Assembly (NCBI GenBank): GCA_035048815.1
Contig: JAUCBN010000043.1
Span: 8,745,001 to 8,809,000, forward strand
Length of the DNA: 64,000 nucleotides
Source of the DNA: Abelmoschus esculentus
Taxonomy: Eukaryota; Streptophyta; Magnoliopsida; Malvales; Malvaceae
Direction: 5' to 3'
Below the pieces are notes generated by a model. It was not told the origin of the DNA. It was given only the letters and a program-made list of their open reading frames with translations, and ran no database searches. Within the stretch, counting starts at the first letter, position 1. Every line of letters begins with the position of its first letter. This document shows, piece after piece, positions 22,115 through 34,315 of the stretch. Position numbers and translations under genes: made by a program.

Positions 22115-22190
22115 ACACCAAAACAAACAAGAGTAAAATAAAAATAAAAATAAACAAGAAAAAAAAGAAAACAAAATTTAGTTGTCAGTC

Positions 22191-22201
22191 CAACGGCGCC
22201 A
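22191..22201 (-). promoter_or_regulatory. damaged tRNA-Asp primer-binding site of C
   Basis: Minus strand TGGCGCCGTTG then GA: the expected 18-nt site has lost five central bases (GCCGG), leaving about 11 nt of match. It is placed 6 bp inside the 5' LTR. Confidence 0.75.
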
Positions 22202-22207
22202 AAAACT

Positions 22208-23509
22208 TGTCGCGTGTCAAAAGTGCGCATTTAGTGCAAGTGGACACATCGAAAGTAATAGGTGATAAATATTATCGAGTTATCGTCTCCTCAGGGACCG
22301 ATAGACTTAATATGCTTTCTTCACCTTCTTGTTCTGTAGAAAAGAAAAGACACAAGTGAATTGAGTTGATTTATCAAAACTAAAATTACTAAATAAAATT
22401 AAAAAGTTGAAATAATAGAGAAAGATGGGCTAGGATCCAGTTGCGTCGTATTGTGGAATTGATTGACTTGTCTCTGTCCAATGCAATCGTATATCACTGC
22501 CTCGGCAGCACTGTAGTTTACTGCCTTGGCAGCGACAATACTGTCTGCCGCGGTAATCCCTTGCTCGTGGGTAGACTTTTACCAAAGTTCGGCAAAGTGT
22601 CCTTGAATGACTCCGCTAATCCCTAAGTCAGAGTGTTGTTGATGACTAGTCCTTGATGATACCTCCCGGCGTGAACCAATTATACTCACCAACCAATCTC
22701 ACACTTCTTTTAGCCGCTGAAACTCTTAACCTATCTCTAGGCCGAGTTAGTATTTCGCGATTGAAACACCGTACTTACCCCTTTCGTGAATCTATCTCTC
22801 CCGAGCTTAGATAAATGGATGACTCACAATATCCTCTCCCAAGCTCAATTGTGAGAACAAGGAATAATAAAGGATAAGCAAACCTTGATAACTTTATTGC
22901 ATTGAATCAAAGACAAAGTACAATCTCTTCTCACATATACTCGACAACCTTCACCTAATCCCTAAGAAGGTTTAGAACATAATGGAGAAGAAGAAAACAA
23001 GAATAGAAATCGGCTATCATTCGGTGACTAGGTCTTTATATAGGCTAGACCTAGGGCAAACCTTTCCTAAGTAGAATACAACTTGGAGTAGGGAACAAGT
23101 CAAGTACATAATAATAAAAATATTTCCAAGTTTGATTCGGCTAAGGAGGCTTTCCTGCGTGGTCTTCCTTTGAGCTTTTCCTTGTACTGGCTAGCTCCGA
23201 TCCATGTGCTTCAAGTCCAGACACGTTCCTTAGATTTTTATCTTTCCATCGCCTACAGTCTTGCTTCCTGTCTTTCTGTTGCTACCTCGGCATCAGGTCC
23301 TACCTCGGCCTTGTCGCTGCCGCAGCACTGGTTCTCCTGCACAGATATGAAAACGCAGTAAAACGTGCCTTTTTCTGTAAATATTATCTATATGAGTATG
23401 ACTTCTAAATATATCACATTGAGTGCATGCATTGGTCCGAGTGGGTGTATACTTGGTGATTAATGCCCATAAAAGGAGTAAAAAGTGATAGTTTGTTGAG
23501 CACTTATCA
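22208..23509 (-). repeat. 5' LTR of element C (type I LTR)
   Basis: 1302 bp in reverse orientation from TGTCGCGTGTC to CACTTATCA. It keeps the TATA box (23036..23042, minus strand) that its partner lacks. Confidence 0.92.
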
Positions 23510-23859
23510 TAACTCTTCACTGTCAGGGCAGTAAAACTGCAATTCTGCCGGGACAGTGTTGTATAGTTGCTTTAGACAGAAACGAGTCAATTGAATCCAC
23601 AATACGGTTCAACTGGATCCTGCCCATTCTCTCAATCTGATTTTATTTACATTCGCTATTCTCTTTTCATTATTCAAGTTATTTTCAGAACAATCAAATT
23701 AATCTGTGTTTTTTCTTTTATTTCTTTTGCAGAGCGAGAAGAGAAAAGGAAACATATTAAGTACACCAATCCCTGTGGAGACGATACTCTATATTCATCA
23801 CTTTATTACTTGCGAAGTGTACACTTGCACAAATTGCGCAACTCTTTCTACACGCAACA
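23510..23859 (+). repeat. 3' LTR of E0, right part
   Basis: Continues the LTR cut at 11212: the U5 tail with CACTGTCAGGGCAGTAAAA, a CTGGATCCTGCCC segment and the end CACGCAACA. It matches the end of the solo LTR at 32945..34315. Confidence 0.88.
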
Positions 23860-24763
23860 CATACCGTTTTAACTTGAAAACTTGAACATTGGTTTTGTTT
23901 TTAGTATTGGTATTAAACATGATGAAACGTGGATAAGTTGATCGATCAATAGGATGTGAGTGGACTATAATTAAAATACGTACGTGTATAAAATGCCTTG
24001 GTGATGCATTAGATTTAATAGTTATATTGTGATATATGTGTTGTATTACATGTAAGTATTGCTTATCTCGGATGCTAAGGTTAGATTTCATGATTGGATT
24101 TAATCCATCATGGGTGTGAGTAGGCGATCAACCCTCACACGTGGTATGAGTAGCGATTGGCTCTCATACATGGCATGTCGGCGATTTGGCCTCATGACTT
24201 AGATTTGAATTGCCTATTGATATTCCATTAGTTATAATAAAATTTATATTGAAGTTTGATTCTTGATATCCCTATGTGTGAATTTGAGTGTTGTTTATAA
24301 TGAAGCAAGACTATTTATGAGTTGAATCTATGATGTGATTATTTAGGTAGGAATGGATTTAGCTAATATGCCATGATATGTGCTTAAAGTGTTTTTAAGT
24401 AAATTTGCATATACAGAATGTCTTGAAACCTTTGAAGGATTAAAATTTGAGATGCAAGCATGTAATGAACCTAGTTAAAGGTTGGTAACACTAATTTCAT
24501 AATTAGTCCTTTAGTTTTTTTGAAAATTTCATTTTGGTCCCTGAAGCATGTTTGTAGGTTTTAGGACTCGTTCCTTATTTGTTTCTACTGTATTCGAATA
24601 TAATTTATGCATGAACATGCAGTATCAAAATAAAGCAACTAGACAAGATAAAATGAAAAATTATTAGGGTTGTTTATCTGGGTGAGTCTCCGGATTAGCT
24701 TCGGTATTCCCTAGGTAACTCGTTCGAGTCAGGTTGTGTCTAGACCGGATCGAGGGGGTTATA
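23860..24763 (+). repeat. chromovirus-type LTR, 3' end
   Basis: No ORF. It ends GGGGGTTATA (TACA expected), preceded by the GTTTATC...TTCGGTATTCCCTAGG...TCGTTCGAGTC and CTAGACCGG pattern also found at the ends of the LTRs closing at 56816 and 61430. A GAGTAGGCGATC/GAGTAGCGATTGG tandem part lies at 24117..24190. E0 is inserted in it, so its left part is outside the window. The LTR itself splits the gag of F2' (right flank GAAGG). Confidence 0.75.
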
Positions 24764-25996
24764 GAAGGAATTATGGGTTGATTTATGTAAAAGTTTTTTG
24801 TTGTGGTATAATCCACCAAATTTGAACACTTAGCTTAGAAATGACATTTCTTCTTTCCGACAAGGTGACGACGAGTCTATGTGTGAATGTTGGGATCCTT
24901 ACAAGGGATTGCTTTGAAAGTTTACTAATCATGGTTCTCAAGATTGAACTAAAGTTGTAATGTTCTACAATGGAGTCAATGCACCTAATGGAATGATGTT
25001 GGATGCCTCGGCAAATGGCACTTTTCTAGACATATCACCCTAAGAGGAATTCAATATTCTTGATAGAATTGTCAACAATGACTATCAATTTCATTCTACA
25101 AGGCTTAGAAGCGGGAGGAAGGCGCAAGGGAATTTTGAGCTTGAAGCTAAGGACTTATTATTTGCCCAACTCTCAACTATAACCAATATGTTGAAGAACA
25201 TGCAACGTTCCAATAGGAAAAGGAAGTGAAGATGGTTAATTTAGCTTGTTTGTTATGTCATGGCAATCACCATGAGAGTTAGTGCCCAAGGAATCATGAG
25301 ACAACTAATTATTTGGGCAATTTCAATAGAATCAACAAAAATCACTACTCCAAAACTTGTAATCTAGGATGGAGACAACATCCACATTTCTCATGGGGAA
25401 AACTTGTAATCATAATGTTAATGAGCCCTAAAATTTTCAATCGAATATGCCTTGGCAATCATCATCATCTAACACCAGTTCTTTGGAAGCGACTATGCTA
25501 GAATTCATTCTAACTACAAAGACAATGCTTCAGGAGCATACAAAAGCCATCAAGAATCAAGGCACATTATTACAAATCCACGATGCTTCATTGTGAACTT
25601 TAGAAAGTAAAGTTTGAAAAATTGCCTCGGCATTACAAGAACATCAGCCAGGATGTCTGCCAGTGACACTGAGGTCACTAAGCCACACGATAAAGAGCAA
25701 TGTAGTGCAATCACACTAAGGTGTGGAACTCAAATTAATAAACAAGATAAGTTTGGGGGGAAGAAGAGTGATGATCCTATACCCAAACCTGTGCATGAAG
25801 AGACAGTAATGTCCGAACAAACTCTCGAGGAAATGGATAAGCAGAAAGGTTTGACAAGTGAACCTACTGATGGATCAAGCAGAAATGTCAACGCAAAAGC
25901 AGTTCCTACACCATTAGTGGAAGAAGTTAGACCCCCACCCTCTCCTCAGAGGCTAAAAAAGCACAATGATGTGATCCAGTTCAAGAAATTTATTGA
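24764..25996 (+). pseudogene. F2' gag, highly decayed
   Basis: Matches the gag of element F2 (44516..45401) from the region GLIYVKVF onward: FRQGDDESMCECWD, GVNAPNGMMLDASANGTF, NNDYQF and a zinc knuckle CLLCHGNHHES-stop-C. Several stops and shifts are present. The last part (25614..25996) is open and carries KPHDKEQCSAITLRCG and EEVRPPPSPQRLKKHND, the region before the protease, ending IQFKKFID where element D is inserted. The 5' end was cut by the chromovirus LTR ending at 24763. Confidence 0.85.
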
Positions 25997-27325
25997 TGAT
26001 AAGTGCTCAACACACTATCACTTTATACTCCTTTTATCGACATTTATCACCAAATATTCACCCACTTGAACCAATGCATGTGCTTAATGTGATATATTTA
26101 GAAGTTATACTTAAATAGATAATATTTATAGAAAAAGACATGTTTTACTGCATTTTCATATCTGTGCAAGAAAATCATTGCCGCGGCAGAGACAAGGCCG
26201 AAGCAGGACCTGATGCTGAGGCAGCAGCAGGAAGACAGGAAGCAAAGTGATAGGCGATGGAAAGACAAAATCCAAGGAACGTGTCTGGACTTGAAGCCCA
26301 TGATTCGGAGCTGGCTAGCGCAAGAAAAAGCCCAAAGAAAGACCACGCGGGAAAGCCCCCTTAGCCGAATTCAAACTTGGAAATATATTATTATTATGTA
26401 CTTGACTTGTTCCCTACTCCAAGTTGTATTCTACTTAGGAAAGGTTTGCCCTAGGTTTAGCCTATATAAAGACATAGCCACCCAATGTATGAGATATCAA
26501 AATACCTAGGGAGAGCCGACTTCTACTCTTGTTTCTTTCCTCTCCATCATGTTCTAAAACCTTCATAGGGTTTAGGTGAAGGTTGTGGAGTATTTGTGAG
26601 AGGAGATTGTAATTTGTCTTCTATTCAATGCAATAAATATTATCAAGGTTTGCTTATCCTTTGTTATTCCTTGTTCTTGCATTCAAGCCCGGGAGGGAAG
26701 TTTGTGAGTAATCCATTTATCTAAGCTCGGGAGAGTTAGATTCACGAAAAGGGTAAGTACGGTGTTTCAATCTCGAAATATTAACTCGGCCTAGGGATAG
26801 GTTAAGAGTTTCAGCGGCTAAAAGAAGTGTGAGATTGGTTGGTGAGTATAATTGGTTCACGCCGGGAGGTATCATCAAGGACTAGTCATCAACAACACTC
26901 TGACTTAGGGATAAGCGGAGTCATTCAAGGACACTTTACCGAACTTTGGTAAAGTCTGCCCACGAGCAAGGGATTGCCGCGGCAGACAGCGTTATCGCTG
27001 CCCAGGCAGTAAACTGTAGTGCTGCCGAGGCAGAGATATGCGATTGCATTGGATAAAGACAAGTCAATCAAGTCCACAATACAATACAACTGGATCCTGG
27101 CCCATCTCTCTCTCTAATATTTCGACTCTTTACTTTTATTCAATTATTTTAGTTTAAATAAATCACACCAATTCACTTGTGCTTTTACCTTTCCACGGAG
27201 CAAGGAGATAAAGGAAGCATATTAAGTATACCAGTCCCTGAGGAGACGATAACTCGATAAATACTTATCACTTATTACTTGCGATGTGTCCACTTGCACT
27301 AAACGCGCACTTTTGACACGCGATA
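25997..27325 (+). repeat. 5' LTR of element D (type I LTR)
   Basis: Starts TGATAAGTGCTCAAC, ends CACGCGATA. TATA box 26463..26469. Differs from the 3' LTR at about ten sites in the first 300 bp and at few sites beyond. Confidence 0.92.
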
Positions 27326-27331
27326 AGTTTT

Positions 27332-27349
27332 TGGCGTCGTTGCCGGGGA
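27332..27349 (+). promoter_or_regulatory. primer-binding site of D, tRNA-Asp
   Basis: TGGCGTCGTTGCCGGGGA: one C-to-T change from a perfect tRNA-Asp match, six bases after the LTR. Confidence 0.88.
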
Positions 27350-27429
27350 CTGACAACTAAATTTTGTTTTCTTTATTTTCTTTTTTCTTTTCATTTTTAT
27401 TTTTATTTTACTTTTGTTTTTCTTGGTGT

Positions 27430-28040
27430 ATGACCAGGTCCAATCCAACCAACCCCTTATACGAGTTAGATCCTGAGATTGAAAGAACAGGGTTAAGGTT
27501 GAGGAGACAAATCCGAGGAGTCATGGCAGAGGTTCAGGCAGGACAAAACATACCTGCCGACAATGAAGGTCTACCGCCACCACCTGGGCCGCGACAGCTG
27601 ACTGTCAGAGATTTCTTGGAGGAGGACTTAAATGGACTAAACCCAAGAGTCGTTACACCTGATATTGAAGCAGCCCATTTTGAACTTAAACTTGTTATGT
27701 TCAATATGTTAAACACAATTGGACAATTTGGTGGGTCTGCCACTGAAGATGCAAGGCAACATCTCAAATCTTTCATGGAAATCTGCAACTCTTTCAAAAT
27801 CCAAGGAGTCCATGAAGATGTCTTGCGGTTAAAGCTATTCCCCTATTCATTGAGGGATAGGGCGAAAGCTTAGTTGAATAGCATTCCAGCGGGATCTATT
27901 GGATCTTGGAGTGAACTTTGCCGTGATTTCATTACTCGCTTTAATCCTACTAATCTATATGATAGAATTCATAATGAAATTACTTCTTTCCGACAGGCTG
28001 AAGACGAACCAATGTACGAGGAATGGGAACGCTATAGAGT
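27430..28040 (+). pseudogene. gag of element D, N-terminal fragment
   Basis: Opens with ATGACCAGGTCC after a T-rich leader. It matches residues 1 to about 203 of the A and C gag (MTRSNPTNPLYELDPEIERT, then ARQHLKSFMEICNSFKIQGV). One stop (TAG for Trp) at 27871. It breaks within EEWERYR and is fused to the post-protease spacer at about 28041, so the zinc knuckle and protease are gone. Confidence 0.88.
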
Positions 28041-28477
28041 TTATTTTTATTTTTCTAATTATTTTCGTTTTCAGTATTTTTCTTTTGTGTGTTTAAATTT
28101 TTATTTAGGAATAAAAAGCAAAGATAAGGGAAAAATAGTTCACAGCAGGAACTCTGCCGAGGCAGTATAACAGTGTCAGAGCCGCAGCAGTCCCAACGGG
28201 CAGAAAAGTGTAACGGCTAGTCTGCCGAGATTCCTGCCGCGACAGAAAAGGAAACGGCAGAAGAAGGAAACGGTTACAACGGCTAGTGATCTCAACGGTC
28301 ATAAGGCCGAGGCCTATATAAGAAACTCCTTCCTCTTGAACTATTCACTCTTACTTTCTTGCTTTTTTTATTATTCTTAACAATCACTCTCTCAATTACT
28401 CTCTGCCTACTAATCCCTATTAAATTTCCAGATTCTCTTCAAGAAAACCTCCAACTCAATTTTCTCTTTCTTGATGG
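28041..28477 (+). other. spacer before ORF2 in D, with TATA box
   Basis: Equivalent to the spacer of C: T-rich start, near-palindromes, then GGCCTATATAA (box at 28315..28321) and a CT-rich leader with TCTTACTTTCTTGC. The ORF2 start codon (28473) is kept but followed at once by a deletion. Confidence 0.7.
28315..28321 (+). promoter_or_regulatory. TATA box before ORF2 of element D
   Basis: TATATAA in the context GAGGCCTATATAAGAAACTC, about 155 bp before the ORF2 start. The same box and context are on the minus strand of C at 19254. Confidence 0.6.
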
Positions 28478-28951
28478 ACTACACCAGCCCCAGGAGGACC
28501 GCGACCGTTCTTCCATTCGGACCCTCAGCCCCAATACCAGGCTACCGGACCATCTAGGCCAGCTTCTGCCGCGGCCTCATCTGTCAGCCGAAGGCCATCC
28601 AAGCGGAGAGCCGTTTTTAGCACTCTACCAAGATCGCCAATTATCATGGGCAGTCTATCTGCCGCGATAGATGCTTATGTACACCAAGGCTCTACTGTCG
28701 CCGGCCCAAGCACACACCACACCGGAGGAGCAACTGCGATGGGAGGAGGAACGGACGTGATGATAACCGAAGAGATGGTGGATGTTGAAGAAGGAGAAGA
28801 AGTAGAAGCCCCAATGCATAGAACCCCACCCACTCGAGTCCAGCCGCCGAGGCAAGCAAAGGCGCAACCATTGCCCTCCCCAAGGACAAAGCACATGGCA
28901 TCTAGGCAACGAAGAAAAATTGTTACGAGCAGCTCTTCGGAGTCGCTCTAA
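28478..28951 (+). pseudogene. ORF2 of element D, C-terminal fragment
   Basis: Matches ORF2 from TTPAPGGPR to the end, SSSSESL-stop, including MGSLSAAIDAYVHQ and the acidic VEEGEEVEAP. The conserved N-terminal domain is deleted. The retained ATG at 28473 would read this segment in the wrong frame, so no ORF2 protein can be made. Confidence 0.85.
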
Positions 28952-29873
28952 AATTCTTTGTCCTTTATTTCTGTATTCAATTGCTTTTACTATCTTTCAT
29001 TGTTGCATATAATTCATATTCTGTTTTGTCGTTTATTCCTTCCAAATATAAAAGCAATGAGGACAATGCTTGGTTTGAGTTTGGGGGTGCAGATTCACTG
29101 CCAAGGCAGCAATCTACTGCCGCGGCCTTGCCAAAAAGGGAGTATTCCAGTGATTTTTTTTTATGCTCCCCGCCTTACTTGAATTAACTGCCTACACTCT
29201 GCACTGCCCATCATCAGTATTGCCTTAGTTTATTCTTTAAGGCTATAGAAATCTTTCTCCTTACCAAGTTTAGGTTTTGTTAAGAGGGCTTAACCTTAGG
29301 ATGCTTAAGGATGAAAATTTAGAAGCTTACTATAGGAAGAACTTTAAACACTTTTGGGACTTGTGGATTAAAGGAATTCTTTTAATGAACTTAGGTGATA
29401 AAGACTTAGATTTTTGGAAAAGTAACTAGAGGTGCCTACCACTGGCTCTAGAAAATCTCTTCTTCATACTAGAGGTGCCCGAAATTGGCTCTAGTATGTA
29501 TTAAGGAATATAAAAAAAACGAAAAAGACAAAAAGATTTTTAGTGAAAACACAAGTCTTTGTGATGCCCGAAACCAGCTCAAGATTTGGGGTTTGAAAAG
29601 GAAGAGAGCACTTAAACCAATGTCTATTTGTCTTGAACTTAGAGTTTATCTAAGAAAGCCTTTAATCAACTTGTCCACAAAAACGCACACACTCACAAAT
29701 CCTATAGTTTGTTTCTAGGTAAATTCTTAGGTAGCCGAATGGTTAAGGCTTAAAAGATAGGCCTAGCTATGGTGGGGAGAATAGATGGACATGTAAGGCC
29801 GAGAGTGAATAGAGTTCGGCAAATTGATGGTTTGCATTGCTTAAGGACAAGCAATAGTTCGAGTTTGGGGGTG
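28952..29873 (+). other. 3' untranslated region of D
   Basis: Post-ORF2 hairpin with one mismatch at about 29052..29071 and its G-run. Hairpins at 29426..29451 and 29465..29498 (perfect 10-bp stem) are followed by a decayed third hairpin near 29566. The terminal hairpin (one mismatch) and polypurine tract adjoin the LTR at 29874. Confidence 0.78.
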
Positions 29874-31202
29874 TGATAAGTGCTCAACACACTATCACTT
29901 TATACTCCTTTTATCGGCATTTATCACCAAATATTCACCCACTTGAACCAATGCATGTGCTTAATGTGATATATTTAGAAGTTATACTTAAATAGATAAT
30001 ATTTATAGAAAAAGGCATGTTTTACTGCATTTTCATATCTGTGAAGGAAAACCATTGCCGCGACAGAGACAAGGCCGAGGCAGGACCTGATGCCGAGGCA
30101 GCAACAGGAAGACAGGAAGCAAAGTGATAGGCGATGGAAAGACAAAAATCCAAGGAACGTGTCTGGACTTGAAGCCCATGATTCGGAGCTGGCTAGCGCA
30201 AGAAAAAGCCCAAAGGAAGACCACGCGGGAAAGCCCCCTTAGCCGAATTCAAACTTGGAAATATATTATTATTATGTACTTGACTTATTCCCTACTCCAA
30301 GTTGTATTCTACTTAGGAAAGGTTTGCCCTAGGTCTAGCCTATATAAAGACATAGCCACCCAATGTATGAGATATCGAAATAACTAGGGAGAGCCAACTT
30401 CTGCTCTTGTTTCTTTCCTCTCCATCATGTTCTAAAACCTTCATAGGGTTTAGGTGAAGGTTGTGGAGTATTTGTGAGAGGAGATTGTAATTTGTCCTCT
30501 ATTCAATGCAATAAAGATTATCAAGGTTTGCTTATCCTTTGTTATTCCTTGTTCTTGCATTCAAGCCCGGGAGGGAAGTTTGTGAGTAATCCATTTATCT
30601 AAGCTCGGGAGAGTTAGATTCACGAAAGGGGTAAGTACGGTGTTTCAATCTCGAAATACTAACTCGGCCTAGGGATAGGTTAAGAGTTTCAGCGGCTAAA
30701 AGAAGTGTGAGATTGGTTGGTGAGTATAATTGGTTCACGCCGGGAGGTATCATCAAGGACTAGTCATCAACAGCACTCTGACTTAGGGATAAGCGGAGTC
30801 ATTCAAGGACACTTTGCCGAACTTTGGTAAAGTCTGCCCGCGAGCAAGGGATTGCCGCGGCAGACAGTGTTATCGCTGCCCAGGCAGTAAATTGCAGTGC
30901 TGCCGAGGTAGAGATATGCGATTGCATTGGATAAAGACAAGTCAATCAAGTCAACAATACAATACAACTGGATCCTGGCCCATCTCTCTCTCTAATATTT
31001 CGAATCTTTACTTTTATTCAATTATTTTAGTTTAAATAAATCACACCAATTCACTTGTGCTTTTACCTTTCCATAGACCAAGGAGATAAAGAAGCATATT
31101 AAGTATACCAGTCCCTGAGGAGACGATAACTCGATAAATACTTATCACTTATTAATTGCGATGTATTCACTTGCACTAAACGCGCACTTTTGACACGCGA
31201 CA
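29874..31202 (+). repeat. 3' LTR of element D (type I LTR)
   Basis: 1329 bp; TATA box 30341..30347; ends CACGCGACA. Confidence 0.92.
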
Positions 31203-32944
31203 ATTGACAAATTGGATCAGTTGTATATCAATATCCCTCTCTTGGAGGCAATTGAGCAAATACCACTTATGCCAAATTTCTCAAGGAGATAGATACGAAC
31301 AAGAGGAAAGTGGAGAAGTTTTAGACAATTACCACGGAAAAAAGTATTGTTCTGCTTTGAGCAAATTACCATTGAAGAAAAAGTTTCCACACAACTTTAT
31401 CATTCCAAGTTCGATTGGAGACACATCAATTTGTGATCTAGGATCAAGTGTGAATCTTATGCCTAAATCAATTTTTGTGAAGCTTGGCATGGGACATGCG
31501 AGACCCACCTCCATTATTTTGAAACTAGCCGATCGTTCTCATGTTAGACTTGAGGGGAAGATCGAAGATGTCATAGTAAAGGTGGACAAATTAGTATTTC
31601 CAGTCGACTTCATAATACTTAATTGCGAGGTTGATGCTAATGCAACCATCATCTTGGGAATGGCTTTCCTAGAAACTGATCGTATTTTCATTGATTGTGA
31701 GAAGGGTGAGGTTATTATATGAGTAGTAGATCAAAGTGTGACCGTGAATGTCAACAGTTCTCTTATGTATGTGGATGACTCTGAGCTGTCAAGGGAAGCT
31801 TATTAGTTTTGTCATAGCAATTTCGTACGACTGAAGATTATGAAGAGCTCATAAAAGAAGATGAAGATGAAGCTGGTGAATTTCCATTGGAAGTGCAACA
31901 ATCTAGTATACTTTTAGCTAAACAATGCTTGAGTTTTGAACAACTTAATTTTGAGAAATTTATTCCTCCTAAGACTTCTTTACTACACGCACCCAAGTTG
32001 GAGTTCAAGACCTTCCCACAACATCTTAAATATGCTTATCTAAGCAACATTAAAAAATTGCATGTTATCATTTCCTCAAGTCTTAATTCTGCTCAAGAGC
32101 AAAGTTTGCTTGTTGTTTTGTCACAACATAAACGGGAAATAGGATGGACCATGAAAGATTTGAATGGGATTAGTCCGACCATCTATATGCACAAGATACT
32201 TCTAGAAGAATGTCATGGCAATTACGTAGAGCCACAACGTAGACTCAACCCTATTATAAAGAAAGTTGTGATGAAAGAAATTATAAAATGACTTGATACT
32301 GGAGTTATTTACCCAATATCAGATATTTCACGGGTGAGCCCGTTGCAATGTGTGCCCAAGAAGGGAGGCACAACCGTGGTGAGCAATAAAGAGAATGAGA
32401 TATTGCTTACGCGAATCATGATCGGATGAAGGATTTTTATGGACTATCACAACCTTAACAAGGCTACGAAGAAGGATCATTTTTCTCTATCCTTCATCGA
32501 TCAAATGTTAGATCGTTTGGCGGGGAAAGATTTTTATTGCTTCTTGTATGGATATTCGGGTTGTAACCAAATTACATAACACCGGAGGACCAAGAAAAAA
32601 CCACATTCACATGTACTTATGATACTTATGCTTTCCGGAGGATGCCCTTTGATTTTTGTAATGCCATGACAACTCTCAAGTGCTGCATGCAAGTTATCCT
32701 TTCTGATATGTTTGATGAATCTCTTAAAATATTCATCGATGATTTCTCTATTTTTGGATACATTTTTAAAAATTGACTTGGCAATCTCGCGAAGGTCCTG
32801 AAACGATGTGAAGAAGCTGACCTTGTCCTGAATTGGGAGAAATGCCATTTCATGGTGACTGAACGCATAGTGTAGGGCCATAAAATTTCACACAAAGGCA
32901 TTGAGGTAGACAAAGCTAAAATTGAGGTGATTGAGAAGCTGCAC
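31203..32944 (+). pseudogene. F2' gag end, protease and reverse transcriptase, decayed
   Basis: Continues F2' after element D: KLDQLYINIPLLEAIEQ (end of gag), then the aspartic protease (SICDLGSSVNLMPKS, later ILGMAFLETDRIF) up to about 31722. The RT N-terminal region follows (LNFEKFIPPKTSLLHAPK, KREIGWTMKDLNGISP), then the RT core with many stops. The catalytic motif is readable as FIDDFSIFG at 32732..32758. The frame changes several times. RT would copy the element RNA; this copy cannot. It is split at 32945 by a solo LTR. Confidence 0.88.
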
Positions 32945-34315
32945 TGATAAGTGCTTAATTCACTATCACTTTTTACACCTTTCATGGACAATAATCACTT
33001 AATCTACACCTACTTGGACTAAAGCATGTACTTAATGTGTGATATTTAGATATTTTGCTTTTGCGACTTATAAAGATGATATTTATAGAAAATGCAAGCT
33101 TTACGACACCTTTGTGCATTTGCAGGAAGATCAGATGCCGCGGCAGAGATTGATGCCGAGGCAAGACCTGTGGCAGTACCTGGTGAACAATTACTGATAT
33201 GGTAGGCGATCTGAAGAGAAAAATGAGGTGGACGGTTCTGGACAAGTAGCAAAAGGATCGGAGCTGGGAAGAGCATGGAAGGTCAAAGTCAAAGGCCAAG
33301 CGGGAAAAGAATCCTTGTGGGAATAAACTTGGAAATAAAACAAATATTTTATTTATGTACTTGACTTGTGTTTTACTCCAAGTTGTATTCCTACTTAGGA
33401 AAGGTTTTCCCTAGGCCAAGCCTATATAAACCATAGCCGCCCAAGGAGAACAAGACACATCATATACTAGAGAGCCGAATTAGAGAGTTCGCCTTAGAAT
33501 TTAGAGTTTTCTTTGTTTCTCGTTATGTTCTAATTTCTTTTAGGCTTAGGTAAAAGTTGCAGAGTATTTGTGAGAAGAGATTGAACTTTGTATTCTTGTT
33601 TCAATGCAATAAAATATCAAGATTTGCTTAATCTTTGCCATTCATTGTTCTTGCATTCAAGCTCGGGAGAGAAGTTTGTTAGAGACATATTTATCTAATA
33701 TCGGGAGAGTTAGATTCACGAAAGGAATAAGTAAGGTATTTTTATATTCGGAAAATACTAACTCAGCCTAGGGATAGATTAGAGTTTCAGCGGCTAAAAG
33801 AAGTGTGGGATTGGTTGGTGATTATAATTGATTCACACCGGGAGGTATCATCAAGGATTAGTCATCAACAACACTTCGACTTAGGGATAAGCGGAGTTAT
33901 CAAAGGACACTTTGCTGAATCTTGGTAAAGTCTACCTAAGAGCAAGGGATTGTCGCGGTGGACGAACATCATCACTGTCGAGGCTGTAAAACTACAGTGC
34001 TGCCGAAGTAGTGTTGTGTGATTGCATTGGACAGAGAAAAGTCAATTGAATCCACAATAGAACACAACTAGATCCTGGCCACCTTCTTTTCTGATTATTT
34101 TCTCATTATTTAGTTTGTTTTATTATTCAAGTTATTTAGTTTATTCCAACCCAAATCATCTGTGTTTTTATTTTATTTCTTTTATAGAGAAAGAGGACAA
34201 AAGAAGGCATATTAAGTAGACCAATCCCTGTGGAGACGATATTCGATAATACTTATCACTTTATTACTTGTGACGTGTACACTTGCACTAATTGCGCACT
34301 TTTTACACGCAACCA
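32945..34315 (+). repeat. solo LTR, type II, inside F2' RT
   Basis: 1371 bp from TGATAAGTGCTTAATTC to about ACACGCAACCA; TATA box 33423..33429. The RT sequence on the left (VIEKL) continues on the right (PPISVKGIRSFLRHAGF), so no internal element sequence remains: a solo LTR left by LTR-LTR recombination. The TSD cannot be read cleanly because the right flank is a CCA run. Confidence 0.85.

Larger units (their letters stand above)
11213..23509 (-). mobile_element. Element C: pol-less Athila-like LTR retrotransposon, minus strand
   Basis: The 3' LTR (11213..12419) and 5' LTR (22208..23509) are in the same orientation, with ORF2 and gag-pro read right to left between them. Flanking TAACC/TAACT is a 5-bp TSD with one change, inside the E0 LTR. 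The element carries a non-coding LTR element at 13198..17404 in its 3' UTR. Without it C is about 8.1 kb. Gene content equals element A: gag-pro closed by a stop, then ORF2, with no pol. Each ORF has only three or four stops and no frameshift, so decay since insertion is modest. Confidence 0.92.
1..23859 (+). mobile_element. Athila-like Ty3/gypsy element E0, 3' portion, interrupted twice
   Basis: Only the 3' half of this element is in the window: the middle of ORF2 (1..285, resuming at 8203), a 3' untranslated region, a polypurine tract and a 3' LTR that starts at 10066 and ends at 23859. ORF2 is split by element A and the LTR by element C. Removing both restores a continuous ORF2 and a continuous LTR of about 1.49 kb, which is what shows that this is one older element. 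The LTR ends CACGCAACA and is of a subfamily related to, but distinct from, the LTRs of A, C and D. The 5' LTR, gag and any pol lie left of the window. Its right flank is the body of a chromovirus-type LTR that ends at 24763. Confidence 0.85.
25997..31202 (+). mobile_element. Element D: internally deleted pol-less Athila-like element
   Basis: Two LTRs of exactly 1329 bp each and a perfect TSD ATTGA (25992..25996 and 31203..31207); excision rejoins the F2' sequence FKKFID to KLDQLYINIP. Internal order: PBS with one mismatch, first 200 residues of gag, spacer with TATA box, last third of ORF2, 3' UTR, polypurine tract. Two internal deletions removed gag C-terminus plus protease and the ORF2 N-terminal part. 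The equal LTR lengths and perfect TSD suggest it is younger than A and C. Confidence 0.93.
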
